This document shows, piece after piece, positions 21,063-32,600 of a DNA stretch of 64,000 bases; within the stretch, counting starts at the first letter, position 1, and each line of letters opens with the position of its first letter. Position numbers and translations under genes: made by a program. The DNA lies in assembly GCA_011037195.1 (NCBI GenBank), contig JAAEAF010000618.1, positions 124,001-188,000 of the forward strand, in the 5' to 3' direction. The DNA is from Triatoma infestans. Taxonomy: Eukaryota; Arthropoda; Insecta; Hemiptera; Reduviidae. The notes under the pieces are model-generated. The model searched no databases. It was given only the letters and a program-made list of their open reading frames with translations, and had not been told where the DNA came from.

Positions 21063-21705
21063 GAGATGAGGAACTCCGTCAGACGAGAACATGGTTGCTT
21101 CCCGTTCAAAGAAAAGAGAGATAAAAGAAATGAAGGAAAAAATATCTTGCAGTGCTATTAAGTCGAGACTACAGGAATGATAAAGGCTACTGCAGCAAAA
21201 GTAAGCAAAGGTTGGAAAGTTATTGGAGCTCCAAACTCTCTCTTCTGCCAAACAGAAGTTACCATGGAAACTAAAAAGAAGCTCTATTATCATTCCTTAC
21301 TGAAACGGGTGGACTTCTATGGGTGGAAGTGAAACATGGGAATTCTAAAATGAATAAGGATATGCTATTGGCCGTCGAGCTGAATTTCTGGCGAAGGAGC
21401 TGTGAAATATCTCGCTCATATCAGAAATAAGAAATTCGAAAGAGAGCGGACGTTAGGAGACAATGTCCTCCCGGAGATAGAATTATGATGGCTGAGGTAC
21501 TCTGGCCACGTAAAAATAATGAAAGAAGACCTTTGGCCCAAGAGTTTCTTGGGCTACCTAGTCTGAGGAAATACGAAAAGCATGCGTTCTCATAAGGGGT
21601 GGTTACAAAATGTGCAGGAGGCAATGGTAGGAAGAGTTCTTGCGGCCAAGAATTGTCTCAATCTAGGAGAGTGGGCATATGACCGGGATATGACCAATAT
21701 GTAAG

Positions 21706-22089
21706 ATATAAGTTGTAAGATCCTTTGAGGAAAAAAATTAAAGAAAAAATACCGGTTTTCCTGAACAAAAAAGGCTGTAACGCGGTTGTGGTTTAATTTT
21801 ATATTAAAAGTTGTTTTAGAAAAAAAATTATTTGCATAAACATTGCCCTTTTTTTTTAAGAATTCAACTACTTTCGTGTACTTTCGACCACAGTCGGTTG
21901 TAGTGCCTTCAGTTGCCAAAGTTTAAGAAATTTTGGTCGGCCTGTACGTTATTTTTTCTACAAAAGTTCAAATTTTTACAAGATGGAAAAAAAGTAGGAG
22001 ATATAAGTAAATAATTAGATGTTGCTTTCTAACAAGGAAGAAGTAAGGTTACTTTAGATTGGTACTAGAATGTGCGCTTAAGGATAAAA
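21706..22089. other. No gene recognised
   Basis: AT-rich. A 109-codon minus frame (21590-21919) overlaps the RT remnant and has no recognised domain. Confidence 0.4.
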
Positions 22090-23550
22090 ATTATTTATCA
22101 AACAGTGAATAAAGTTAAACGCTTCTTTCCCTTAAGTTCAGGTACTGACTCTCGCGGTCCTCGTATGACAACTGAACGAGAGTGTGAGAATACTTTACTC
22201 ATGTTTGAATATTAAATTTTTTAATATGCCCTTAGATGTCGGGAGATGAATACTTTATGTTGCTTTATTGCAAAACAGAGCAGATTATAGAGAGAGGGAG
22301 TATTTAGCTTGAATTAAAGTCCATTCTCTGTTTTTGCATTTTTCCGTATTCGTGTAAGTTAAGAACCAATGTAAAGCAAAAAATTCTGGTGTGAAACACT
22401 CATACAACTTTCACTTACTCCTGTTCTCAAAATTATAATTGACAAATGTTATAGTTTGTGTACCAAATTTAACAAAATTCGTCGAAAATTGAAAAAACAG
22501 TTCAGCAAAAGCGCACTTCCGGTTTACCAATTTTCTTGAAACTTGAAATTTTGGCCATCTATTTATTTCTAATTAATTTTGTTTGGATGATCAAATTGTA
22601 TAATTAACTATGATAGCAATTTAGAGGAAGCGGTAACGCCACCCCTCCCCTTAAGTGCCCTTAAATGAATTTTCTCAGAGAAATGCTAAATAAAAGATGT
22701 AGATCATTGCGTGTTTGGTTTCAATGTTTCAAGAAAATCGTCGGAGCCATTTTTGAGAAAATCGCAAAAACGTAAAAAAACCAACTAGTAAAGTGGTACT
22801 TCCGGCTGAGGAATTTTGACAAATAACGTAGGGTCAGATCCCATGGTGATACCTAAACGGAATATCAAGTTTCAACTTTCTACGGTTTTCCGTTTTTGAG
22901 CTATGCTGTTCATATACATACCACACACATCACACACAAGACCATTTTGCTGAAAACCACTTTTTTTTGGACTCCGGATCTCAAAACGGATATTTCTGGT
23001 GAACTTCGATATCGAAAATTTGACCAAAACGATTACAATCCTTCCTCTTACTAGGAGTAAGAGAAAGTAAACATTCAACACGTGAACGAAGTATTTTTTC
23101 CTGCATCCCACGTAATTATTAAATCAAAATTAGTGAAGTTCTACTTTATTACAGAATGATAAAAAGTAAAAGTAGCCACTGTTTTATTACACTAGTGTAA
23201 TAAAGTAATATTATTCAATTTTAACTTGCTCGACATCTAGCAGCAACAAGATCAAACAAATCCCAGATTCAGCGGATTTGAGGTTATACCAAACGGTGCA
23301 GGTTATAGAGAGAGGGAGTATTTGACCTGAATTAAAATACATTCTCAGTATTTGCCCCTTTTCACATTTCTTTTATTCATACAGATTAAGAACCAATTTA
23401 ATATGGCTGCATAAAAAATTTAATATTCAACATGTGAGCGAAGTATTTTTACACTTTCATTCAGTTGCCATACGAGCGCAGAGTGTGTCAATACCTGAAC
23501 TCGAATGTAAAAAGCATTATTTTACTCACTGTTTGTTAAAAAACCTAGTC
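22090..23550. mobile_element. Long-inverted-repeat element, contains a family A copy
   Basis: The left arm (about 22097-22225: AAACAGTGAATAAAG, AGTTCAGGTACTGAC, CTCGTATGACAACTGAA, GTTTGAATATTAAATTTTTT) is matched in reverse at about 23425-23545 (AAAAAATTTAATATTCAAC, TTCAGTTGCCATACGAG, GTCAATACCTGAACTCG, TTTTACTCACTGTTTG). A direct internal repeat TTATAGAGAGAGGGAGTATTT occurs at about 22284 and 23302. No protein was recognised. A family A copy lies inside at 22385-23068. The arms total about 130 bp and are clearly diverged, so the element is old. Class unknown: MITE-like or foldback. Confidence 0.65.
22385..23068 (+). repeat. Family A dispersed repeat, near-complete copy
   Basis: Left end AATTCTGGTGTGAAACACTC then ACTTTCACTTACTCC. 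The middle has two CACTTCCGG blocks (about 22513 and 22797). ATACCTAAACGGAATATCAAG and a CA tract follow. The right end is TTCCTCTTACTAGGAGTAAG then AGAAAGT. At about 680 bp this is the best short reference copy in the window. Confidence 0.85.
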
Positions 23551-24264
23551 AACTTTAAAATTGTAAAAAACCTATATTTTAGCAATCTTATTCAAAACTG
23601 AAAACCTGTTTAATTGTATGTATATGATAACTTTTAATCTCTAGTGAGTAAAAAATAGGAGTAAGAAAAAGTAATAAACTTTATTCTTGAGAGATTAAAA
23701 AATATTACTTTATTCGTAGATTTTACAAATTATGAAGACTTAGAAAAACATTATGATTATTTCTCTGATTTATAACGACTGCCAGGGCTTCTGAAAAATC
23801 ATTTAGTCTCACCTAGAAATGCCAGGTGACCCAAAGTTATTAAAAATCAGTTACATAATACTGACCACCTGGCTAATGGTTTTTCCTACAAAATCTTATT
23901 TCTTTTCTGTGCTAAATCTCTATGGTATTTGTCTGCAATAAGAACATATACATTTAAATAAAACGAAAGTAATTTATAGCAGTTGTGCTACAAAGGAGGC
24001 TGTGATTCTCATGAAAGGATAATAGTTTCTAGCGAATAGCATGTTTGTTTGTGTGTTTGATATTCCGTTTAGGTCCGAACATTACTAACATTGCATCAAA
24101 CAAGAAAATCCCAACAAAATCAATCGCAATTTGAATGATTTATTCTGGCTCAGTTAAATGTTAATGTTTTTACTCACAGAATGTAGGTGTGTGGTGAGCT
24201 AGAGATAGACTGTGGTTCCCAAATAGTTTTGCATCCATCAACTTCCTCTGCGAGCTTCACAGTT
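23551..24264. other. No gene recognised; one family A scrap
   Basis: AT-rich. At about 24030-24085 a minus-strand family A scrap is visible: TAGCGAATAGCATG, GTTTGTGTGTTTG, ATATTCCGTTTAGGT. Confidence 0.4.
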
Positions 24265-24376
24265 ATTGTGTGAATGCTGGTGGGAGGTGTCAGTGTGTAA
24301 GTGTTTCGCGTGTTGTTAGGCTGGGATACCCACAGGGTCGCAAAGATCACTGAGGAAGTGGCTAGTCCACTGCGGG
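24265..24376 (+). repeat. Short dispersed repeat, partner at 60223-60332
   Basis: ATTGTGTGAATGCTGG..CAGTGTGTAAGTGTTT..GTGTTGTTAGG..GAGGAAGTGGCT aligns with ATTGTGCGAATGTTGG..CAGTGTAAGTGTTGG..GTGTTATTGG..GAAGAAGTGGCT at 60223-60332 in the same order. The match is moderate and class unknown. Confidence 0.4.
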
Positions 24377-24427
24377 TCCAGAAGTGTGATTATACTGAAT
24401 GTTTCTTTTTACTGTTGTGGACAGATT

Positions 24428-25375
24428 GGAATCATGTCAAATTTTCAATATTGAGTTTTTACCGGAAATATATACGTTTTGAGGCTCCGTGAATTACAAA
24501 AAAAAAAAAAAAAAAAAAAATAGATTTTCTGGAAATTGGTCTCATTTCAAAGTTCACATTTGATGTTTAGTTTCCATACTATCAATAGACCCGGACAATA
24601 AGGTTTCAATCAAAATCATTGAAGTACCACTGGACTTTGCAGTTTTTTGCAATTTTATTTGAAACATTTCTCCAGGAAAATACCTTTAAGGAAGATTTTG
24701 GGCAAGCTTTTGGTTTATGTTTTTCTCTAAAGTGTTGCCAAATGTGATGCCAAAATTTTGGATTTGACAAAAATCGGTTGAAGTGTGACTTTTATTGAAC
24801 AGTTTTCAGTTACTTTGAGATTTACTCCATGAATCCGCTTCATTGAACTTTTATACCCATGCCTATAGAGTCCTATCATCTTTGTTTGAAACGTTTTTCC
24901 AGGTTATATTCACTTAAGGCTGTTTGGGGGAGGGGGGGGGTTGAAGTTATGCTTTCTTCTAAAATATCATTTTGGTTTATTATATGATGTATCATATATT
25001 TAATATTAAGTACAATTAACTGGATTGTCAAAATTCCTATTTGAAATCGGTTGCCTGAAAATACGACTATACTGAACAGTTGTTTAATTTCCGACGATTT
25101 TCTCCATAAAGACACCAATAAGCATCTTCAAACTTGCTATAATAATTGCATGGACATCACTTTTGTTTGAATTGTTTTTCCGAGGAAAACTGATGCTAGA
25201 TAAGTTCTGTGGGCTTGGGATGTTCATGCTTCCTTCAGAAAAACATCCCAAGGAAGGATTCATGACAAATAAACATTTATTCCAAAATTATAGGTTGAAG
25301 AAACCTTATCAATTATAGCTATGCAAATTGAAATAAGAAAAACCCGTGTGTGTGTGTTTCTCATACCAAATTTTC
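24428..25375 (-). repeat. Family A dispersed repeat, near-complete minus copy
   Basis: Starts with the CATGTCAAATTTTC..ACCGGAAATATATACG end, followed by an A run, then successive AACGATTTTCTT and TTCACTTAAGG blocks with a G-rich run at 24927-24940. It ends on the right with CCCGTGTGTGTGTGTTTCTCA and CCAAATTTT, the complement of the left terminus TCTGGTGTGAAACACTCAC. The CACTTCCGG phrase is missing in the middle. Confidence 0.7.
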
Positions 25376-25499
25376 CTTCATTTTCTTTTTTGACGATTTT
25401 CTTTTAATCTTTGCACACAACATGTATCGGGCTACTATTTTTAATTAAAACAATTTTTCCTATAAAAAGTGAACGTTGGGGAGTTCTGGAGAAGTGATG

Positions 25500-25700
25500 A
25501 CCACAGGCGTTCTCTCTAACCGGAAGTGTGTGAGTTTTCAGAATAGTTTTCTTAGGTTTTTCGCGATTGCCACAATAAAACTGCAGCCAAAATATTAGTT
25601 AAACTAGTACGTACTACACGTATTTAAAAGTTATTACTTTTAATTGAGATATTTTCCCGAAAAAATTACTAATTGTAGGGGCATTGGTTAAGCTCCCTCT
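25500..25700 (-). repeat. Family A dispersed repeat, internal fragment
   Basis: CTAACCGGAAGTGTG, TTTTCGCGATTGCC, GTATTTAAAAGTTATTACTTT and TTTTCCCGAAAAAATTAC follow the minus-strand family A block order. Confidence 0.55.
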
Positions 25701-26689
25701 CCACAATTGTGGTTTCAACTACTTCGTGATAGTTAAGGAAATAAAAATTTGAAGCAACCATGACGTAGTGAAGGTTAACTTTGAAATCACTAAGGCTTTT
25801 CCCTGTTCATTTTAAAAGTGCACACTCACACTCAATATATATATATATATGTATATATTGTATTGTGTGCAAATGTGAGTATATGTTGGGACATATGTGG
25901 GTAGGAAATGGTAAAGAGATCGTGGCGTGACTAGAAAAACACGCGAATTCACTTCTTCGAACAGCACTGCAACATTGTTGGGGGAGAGGAAGTGGTCCCC
26001 ATCCTTACCCTACTACGCTCTTCTTTTTCTTGCAAAGAAGAAAAATGTACTGTGATGGTGTATATATGTGTGTGTGTGTATGTAGAAGAAGTTGGATGAA
26101 ATCAATCTGAAACTCCCTTATTTTTACACTCTTACTATTTCTACTTCTTCTGACTCCTCACTCACACCTAGTGAACTTGGTGGGATATGGTACGTGCTAA
26201 GAATGTATACTTAACTTCCTCCTAGAATATTATGCCCCTTTCTACTAACACATACAAGAAGACGGCTAGCCGCGCGAAGAGAGACTCGTTTCATGGTGAC
26301 AGACTTAAATCGTTTTATGGCCACATACTTTACATTCAGGTCTTTTTTTTCTTTCTGTTCATTCATAACTTTCATTCTTGATGAAAACATAAACTTTTGT
26401 TTTGAAACTTATTTTTTATTATGAATAAGCGAATTCGGCAAGTGTTCATCTTTTGGACTAAATTAGCGTAAAATTAAAAAAAAAAAAAAAAACAGACACA
26501 CAGTTCTAATTAAGAAATTTTTAAATTTAAAATTGTACTCAACTTGTGGGCAGTTCATGATTATGGCACTGCGTCACAGATATGATATGATTATACTCTC
26601 TAATATCCAACATGATATTACTTAACGCCATGAACAAAAGTTTCGAAATCTGTCTGACAGAAAGACAATCGGAATGCAGTTTAGTAGGG
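25701..26689. other. No gene recognised
   Basis: Contains a TA-rich palindromic run (25835-25860), a GT run (26067-26080) and poly-A (26475-26492). No domain-bearing ORF is present. Confidence 0.4.
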
Positions 26690-27316
26690 AAGCATATCGG
26701 GAAGAATACAAAACTTCAATTCCCCCCCCCCCTGCAAAAAAGATTCCAAATTTGAAGAAACTCGATTAACCGAAAGTGCGACTTTACAGAAAAGGTTTTT
26801 CAGTTTTTTGAATTTTTTTTTTTCGAAAATAATTACAACTATGTTATTGAAACTTAAAATGCTAACTGCACGATATATAAACCTATCACTTTTGTGTTTG
26901 TAACGTTGTTCCAAACAAAAAAATTGATATTAGGTTGTTCTGTGGAATTATTGGCGCTGTCTTTTGGACTACAATGTAATCATTCCATACTATCTGCAGA
27001 TTAGGTACATTATCCCCGCTATCTCTTTAATATTTGTTAGTGTAAATTAATGAAATTTCTTATTTAGGAGAGAGAACTCGGCAATTTTTTAACTTTATTA
27101 ACTGGAGTATAGGGAAGGGATTAGCTAAGTGGTTAGCCACGCGGAGGTCCCGGGTTCGAGGCCAGTGCTACCCTTAGATTTTTTTCTTCCTAGGAGCCTC
27201 TACAGCTCACTGTTCGGTGATGGACAGTATTGTCTGTAGCGAGAGAACACTGTCTGGAAGCCGGCTGTGCACTGAGAAGGCTCCCGGCGCTAATGACCAT
27301 AGATGTTGAAGCGCCT

Positions 27317-27347
<31 letters not shown>

Positions 27348-27397
27348 CACACTGGAGTAAGAGAAAGTCATATGAGTGTTCACATTAGATTTTTTAA
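26690..27397 (-). repeat. Family A dispersed repeat, minus copy split by a SINE
   Basis: The block order is CCGAAAGTGCGACTTTACAG, TTTTTCGAAAATAATTACAAC, TATCACTTTTGTG. After the SINE it closes with CTGGAGTAAGAGAAAGTCAT and GAGTGTTCACATTAGATTTTT, the complement of the family's left terminus. The SINE sits exactly in the terminal GGAGTAAGAG motif. Confidence 0.75.
27110..27350 (+). mobile_element. tRNA-derived SINE, full length, 9-bp target duplications
   Basis: Pol III promoter boxes of tRNA type are present: A box TTAGCTAAGTGGTTAG (near 27121) and B box GGGTTCGAGGCC (27152-27163). A unique body and a 3' end TGTTGAAGCGCCTTAAATTT with poly-A follow. The direct repeat ACTGGAGTA flanks it (27101-27109 and 27351-27359). 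Length is about 240 bp including the A tail. The 3' end TGACCATAGATGTTGAAG is repeated in the fragment at 47933-47991, which supports a family. Confidence 0.9.
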
Positions 27398-28015
27398 ATT
27401 TACTTACAAGAAGATAGTTAAAAATAATAATAATAATAAAATAATATGTACTTTCATAAAGACGTTTTGTTATTTTTAATTTTCATATTAATTCGTTTAT
27501 TCTTATTCAAGGAAAGTAAATCGGAAGACAATAGTTCACGAGCTGTTGAACGTTTGGAAGGTAACGCCGTGGTGAAATTAATACAGTATTGTATTTGGGC
27601 GCGCATGTGTTTTGGAGATGTACTGTTGACAATAGTATATAGAACGGTTTGACGTTGGAGGCGGTGTAATATATAGTAATCCTGGAGCAATGAGTGGGTG
27701 AGGAGGATATCCTACTAGAGAGAGAGAGAGAGAGAGAGGGTGTATGTCCCATTGTGATCGGCTTGTAGGGCCCGTCGCCCCCTTCCGGCTATGTCGTACA
27801 CTTGAACAGATTAGCTCCTGCTGCTGCTGCTACTACAATTGCTGCCTGAAACTGTAAGCGGTTTACCACCGTTCGTGCTAACAGAGCCGATTATCAGAAC
27901 ACTACTGTGTATATTATAGTATTACACAACAATTCACACCTTGTCATGTACACCCCCACCATTCGTTAACTCGGTGTATATATACAGTCTGTGTGTGTGT
28001 GTGTGTGTGTGTGAG
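27398..28015. other. Unassigned, GC-richer patch with simple repeats
   Basis: Contains a GA run (27717-27738), a GCT run (27820-27831) and a GT run (27990-28012), with a patch less AT-rich than its surroundings at 27520-27960. Short frames on both strands have no domain. The composition would fit a host exon or promoter, but I see no splice or coding signal that proves it. Confidence 0.3.
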
Positions 28016-30524
28016 AAAACGCTTTCGGTATTACTATGATCGTATTTAAATACAGTCAAATGTTGTTGTATTAGTAGATGATAATGTTGTAGTGAATCAA
28101 AATAGGGTTTATTGAAGGTAGATTTTTGCTACTCCGTCGCCTCATATTAGATATTTAGATACAATACATAGGGGATGATAGCAGATTTATAGAAGCACAT
28201 GACTTCATCCATTCAAAATATCCTTCCGCTAGAGACGGAGAAAAATCGTGATCCCATATAGGTGAATAACTAAAGTAGATTTATTAAATTCTATACCGTC
28301 AATCTAACTTGGAGCTATTGTAATTGAAGTACCAACAAAAAATTGAAGTACTCTTCCAATAAACACTGATGTGGAAGTTGAGGCAACATTATTTTACAAT
28401 ATTATTTATCAGAGACGGTGTTGGCTACTTCATTTTGTGACTAGGGGCGTTCGACTATCGTTGGGATTTCTTGATTAACAATGTGTATCATAGACTAGCA
28501 TACGCGCACTCAGGCCACATTCTGCGTGGTTTTGAGTATTTGAATAAAAAAAAGAAAGAAACTTCTATTTTGCCCTGGTGCAATATCTTTTAGGATAATA
28601 AATAAAAATTTACATAAATTACAAAATTAATTGTAATGAACTCTCTATGAGCACAATAATATAAAATACATTAATAATTAATACAATAAATAAAATAGAA
28701 ATAAACTCATTCATTAGAAGCAACATCCCCGAAGAACCGCATTAAGTAATCGAATAATACATTTTGAAATGTAACTATGGTTCTTTTATGAATTAAATTT
28801 GGAGATCAAAAGTTCCAGAAAAAAGTGGATTGCACCAATGAATGTTTTTAATTAGCTATTCTGGATGGATAAATATAAAATCTAGTATCAACAGCTCTGG
28901 GTATTTCTGGTTAATCTAATTGGGCCTTACGTTTAAGACAAATTAAATAAACATTCGGGGTGTTGATTTTTTTAAGAGTGTAAATAGAAAATTCCTTTTG
29001 TACTTAACACTCAACCATTAGTTAAGAAAGATAAACTGAGGATTATTATGTTCTTCTCTTCTTACGCTTAAAATAAAGCGAACACAAGAAATCATTGATC
29101 TTTGCAGTTTTAAGTTCAATTCAGTATTGAAATCATTGTAAACTAAAAAAACAGTAATCAAGGTGCGGAAATTTCTCTTACTCCATAGTTCTCAGAAAGA
29201 TATAACTTATACAGTATTATAATGGATGTGTTAGGTGGAGAGAATTTGGGTCTGGTAGATGATATAAGAAGAAGACTTGGTTAACACTGGATAACTAATA
29301 TATTAATTAAGAGACACAGATTGCCTGGACTTTACAATAAAGAAATGTTTTAAGGTAGAGTGGTATGAAAATGACACGTAGTAATTGGATGCATTGAACT
29401 GAATTCAACTGTCCTTTTTATGGATTGTCCGTCGCTATATTTATACAGTTTCTCCCTCTCCAGTCCGAGAGGGTGGCTTTGGGTTTTGATCTTTACTCTC
29501 TTTGGTTACTGACCTTCTCTTTGGTTGCTGTTACAATATTGCTTAAGTATTTGTGAGTAAATTTCAGATAGTTTTGACTCCCCCACTCCGAGAAACCAGA
29601 AATCTTATCACTGAATTCCGTTCTCCAAATATTCACGTGCAATTATTGAATGAAAAATAAGAGTTTTATATTATGCATACTGAAATAATGGTCAATCAGC
29701 TGTTTTAAACTGATGATTAGGGTGGCCAACTTATGATATTGAAAATATCGTATTATTCTTATACAGATATTCTTTGATTTACAGTTCCTTGACTCTTTAC
29801 TTATTTGCATTATGACTCTCGTCAAAAACAGATTGACATTTAAATGATGGGAGCTAAACACACACAAAAAAAGTGTGTTAGTCTCTGAAGATCTTTGGAG
29901 ATGTTAAAATTAAAAAAAAAACCAACCAGGAGTGAACAGAAATAAAAGTAAAGAGAGGAAAATCTGGCAAAGTACAATATTGGTGAAGAGTAATAAAAAA
30001 AGTAAAGAAAGAAAGTTATAATGCAGAGTTAAAAAGAAAAAGAGGAAAGCTAGTGTAGAAAACGGTCCCTGGAGGCAGAATATAAAAGTGAAAAATTACC
30101 ACATTTCACTGGGGGTTGTTCGAAAGCGAGGTGATAGAACGGGACGCCTTCACTTCACCTGTGTACAATTTAATATTTTTTTCACACCAACTCTTCGTAT
30201 AATTTTGGTGTTACATTAGGTCTTTAGATTAGTATTTCCAACTCGGTAGACTGGAAATCTTTTTTTATTTTTTTATTTTTACTTCTTTTTCGTAATTTTT
30301 TGAAAGGATGGTTCTTTTCAGAAATCATGATTTATTAACTTCTGTATTTTGTAGGGAGGGAGGGGAGAGCGCGAAGTTAATAAAGCAAAGAGAACCATAA
30401 AATGTTCATCATCTGTAAAGATTTAATTTTCTAAAGAAATTGAAAGGTTTCATTTTTGTAAGGTTCACCGTGGTTAGATTAATTGGGTGGTAAACATAAG
30501 AAAGAGAGCTCTTTTTTACCTTCT
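28016..30524. other. AT-rich DNA with no recognised gene
   Basis: No convincing ORF. Positions 29724-29815 repeat the short element of 13700-13795. The rest looks single-copy within this window and could be intronic or intergenic host DNA. Confidence 0.45.
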
Positions 30525-30835
30525 ATACCTGCTTGGTAAGAGGAAGTATGGCGTTCTTGTCAAATTTTCGATTTCGATTTTTTTACCGGATATACACATA
30601 AAGTGGTTTTTAGAAATTCGCCTGTCTTTGCAAATGTGGTCAGCATAACTTAAAAAACGGAAAAGTGCAGTAAGTTCAAACTTGATATTTAGCATGGGCC
30701 CCCCCTGACAATAAGTTATTTGATCAAAATTGGTTTACTAGATGGATTTTTTTTTTTTAGTTTTTTTGCGATTTCCTCAAAAATGACACAAAATTTCTAA
30801 TAACCTTCTAAATTTTACTAAATATTTAGTTGCGA
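30525..30835 (-). repeat. Family A dispersed repeat, end fragment
   Basis: GTAAGAGGAAGTATGGCG, TTCTTGTCAAATTTTCG, TACCGGATATACACAT, GTCAGCATAACTTAAAAAACG and ATATTTAGCATGGGC mark the 3' half on the minus strand. It abuts a plus-strand copy that follows. Confidence 0.65.
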
Positions 30836-30849
30836 TTTATATTAAAGAG

Positions 30850-32463
30850 CTGGCAGAAGCCCAGTAATGCATGGGGCACTCTAGGGGGTAATGGGACGTC
30901 CCAGTTTCCTCATAATCACCTAAAATAAATTCCTCGGAAAGAAAATGTCAAACAGATATGATGGATGTTTAAATGAATAAGTTAGTAAACCAAGTTTAGA
31001 AAAACAAAAAAAGGCCCACGACATCTCTCCCCCTAGATATAAGCATAATAATCTATTTTTCCTCATCGGAGGCGATTTTAATGCTCATGTTTCGTCATTT
31101 AACTTTTGTGATGATAGCATACTTTTATATTTCAATCTAGCCTCTTGTAGAACTAATAAAGATAAAATTTGTAATAAATGAGGAACAGCATTGCTCAACT
31201 CAATGGAGAGTAATATTGTTTTCTACCATTGAATGGATGAACTCCGAGTGAAGCTTGATGGCAATTTTACCTATGTTTCTTCTAACGGCTCTAGTACAAT
31301 AGATTTGTTTTAATATAATAGATTGTTTTAATAGATTTGTACTCTAAATATAGCTGGGTATGTCAAATTGTTTTACTTTTAAAAGAAATAAATGAAGAGA
31401 TCCTACTGAGCATTTCTGATCCACTAATATTTAAAATCACTATAAATCGAGTTTCGTCTTCTTACCAGCAACACCTCTATAAATCTGATCTTGAAAAGTT
31501 GTCTAATTTCGAATATAATTCTTTACGTAGGGACTATTTATTTTTCTATCCGAGAAGCCTGTCTCAAATCTAAAACGAATTATTGCTTAAAACGTTTAAT
31601 TTTTCAAATTAGACTTTCAGGCAGGCATGTATTCAAATTTTCCGGTAAAGCTGGTAACACTTACTCTTTGTATCCATCAAAATTATAATTCATTTTGGTC
31701 CAAATTATTTGTATCCATTTTGTAAAAATATTGAAGAGGATTTTTGTCATTTTTATTGTATTTGTCCTGGTTTACAACATTTTTCGTTCTAAATTTATAC
31801 CAACTCTTGTACTTTTACCTCTGTCAAGTTTCAGTTTTGTTTTTTCACTTGTTTTGCAAAATTCTACTTATAATCTTTATATTTATACAATATTTTACTT
31901 TAAATTAAGTTCATTTTTGTAACACTCAAGTTTGTTATTATTATTGTATATTTTTATACTATATTACCAGACTCCTTTGTATGGGGCAAGGCTCCGATAG
32001 CAAATAAATAAATAATCTTTCCCCCTAAAAAAATCCCTAAAAAGCAATTTTCTGTGGGAAAATGTTTCCAACAAAAATGATAAGCCTTTGGATGCATGGT
32101 TAGTGCCAAATATGCCAAATCTCTTTAATGCCGTCGAGAAAATCGAGGGAAACTAAAAGTTAGGAACTGTCGATGTTCTTCATATTTAATTCTCATTACC
32201 AATACATGGCTTTAAGATATCTGCAATATCCTGCAGTCGCACTTTACAGGCAAGGCTAATGTCACCGGTTCTCCATCCAAATACATCTCGAACATGAATT
32301 TTTCTAGAAATATGTTTCAAATACAAGTGATAGATCTACATAATTAATTTTAAAGAAAATCCTTGTGGCAATTTTCATGAAAAATCGCATAAAGCTGAAA
32401 ATTCCATTCAGTAAAAAGGTAGAGATTCCGGGAGAGCAATTCTGACAGACTTCTTCTCACTCA

Positions 32464-32495
<32 letters not shown>

Positions 32496-32600
32496 GATCA
32501 TTTTCTAAAAACCATTGATTCGAATTCAGGGGACATCAAAACGTATATTTCCGGTGAAAATTTGTAACGATCGCAATACTTCCTCTTTCCTTTAGTAAGA
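30850..32600 (+). repeat. Family A dispersed repeat, plus copy split by a non-LTR element
   Basis: Left part 30850-31023 (TTCCTCGGAAAGAAAATG, AAACCAAGTTTAG) and right part 32028-32600 (TTTTCTGTGGGAAAATGTTTC, TTGAGAAAATCG-like blocks, a CT/CA tract at 32456-32495, TATATTTCCGGTGAAAATTTG, GATCGCAATACTTCCTCTTT). The two parts form one copy when the 31036-32015 insertion is removed. Confidence 0.65.
31036..32015 (+). mobile_element. Internally deleted non-LTR retrotransposon, endonuclease remnant
   Basis: Near 31060-31320 a frame gives FLIGGDFNAHVSS, SCRTNKDKICNK, LDGNFTYVSSNGSS and TIDLF. This is an endonuclease core like that of the 9103-13572 element (GDFNVRLG, SKDKIINKNG, GEFTFVSKMGSS). A remnant of the region after EN follows, and the RT is missing. 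The 3' end is GCTCCGATAGCAAATAAATA. Flanks are TCTCTCCCCCTA (31024-31035) and TCTTTCCCCCTA (32016-32027), a 12-bp duplication with one mismatch. It is a dead, deleted copy of a related but distinct family. Confidence 0.7.

Larger units (their letters stand above)
20640..21705 (+). pseudogene. RTE-like RT C-terminal remnant, split by a foldback element
   Basis: Frames between 21180 and 21705 give KKKLYYHSLLKRVDFYGW, KMNKDMLLAVELNFWRRSC, then WPRKNNERRPLAQEFLGLPS and RNCLNLGEWAYDRD. This order (LLYGSETW-like, then VE..FLRRSC, then yGHVkRM-like, then the closing W..DR) is the C-terminal tail of RTE-type and related reverse transcriptases. Many stops and shifts show age. The left part, before the foldback insertion at 20760, is assigned only because the insertion target GAGATGAGGAA continues on both sides. 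Confidence 0.55.
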
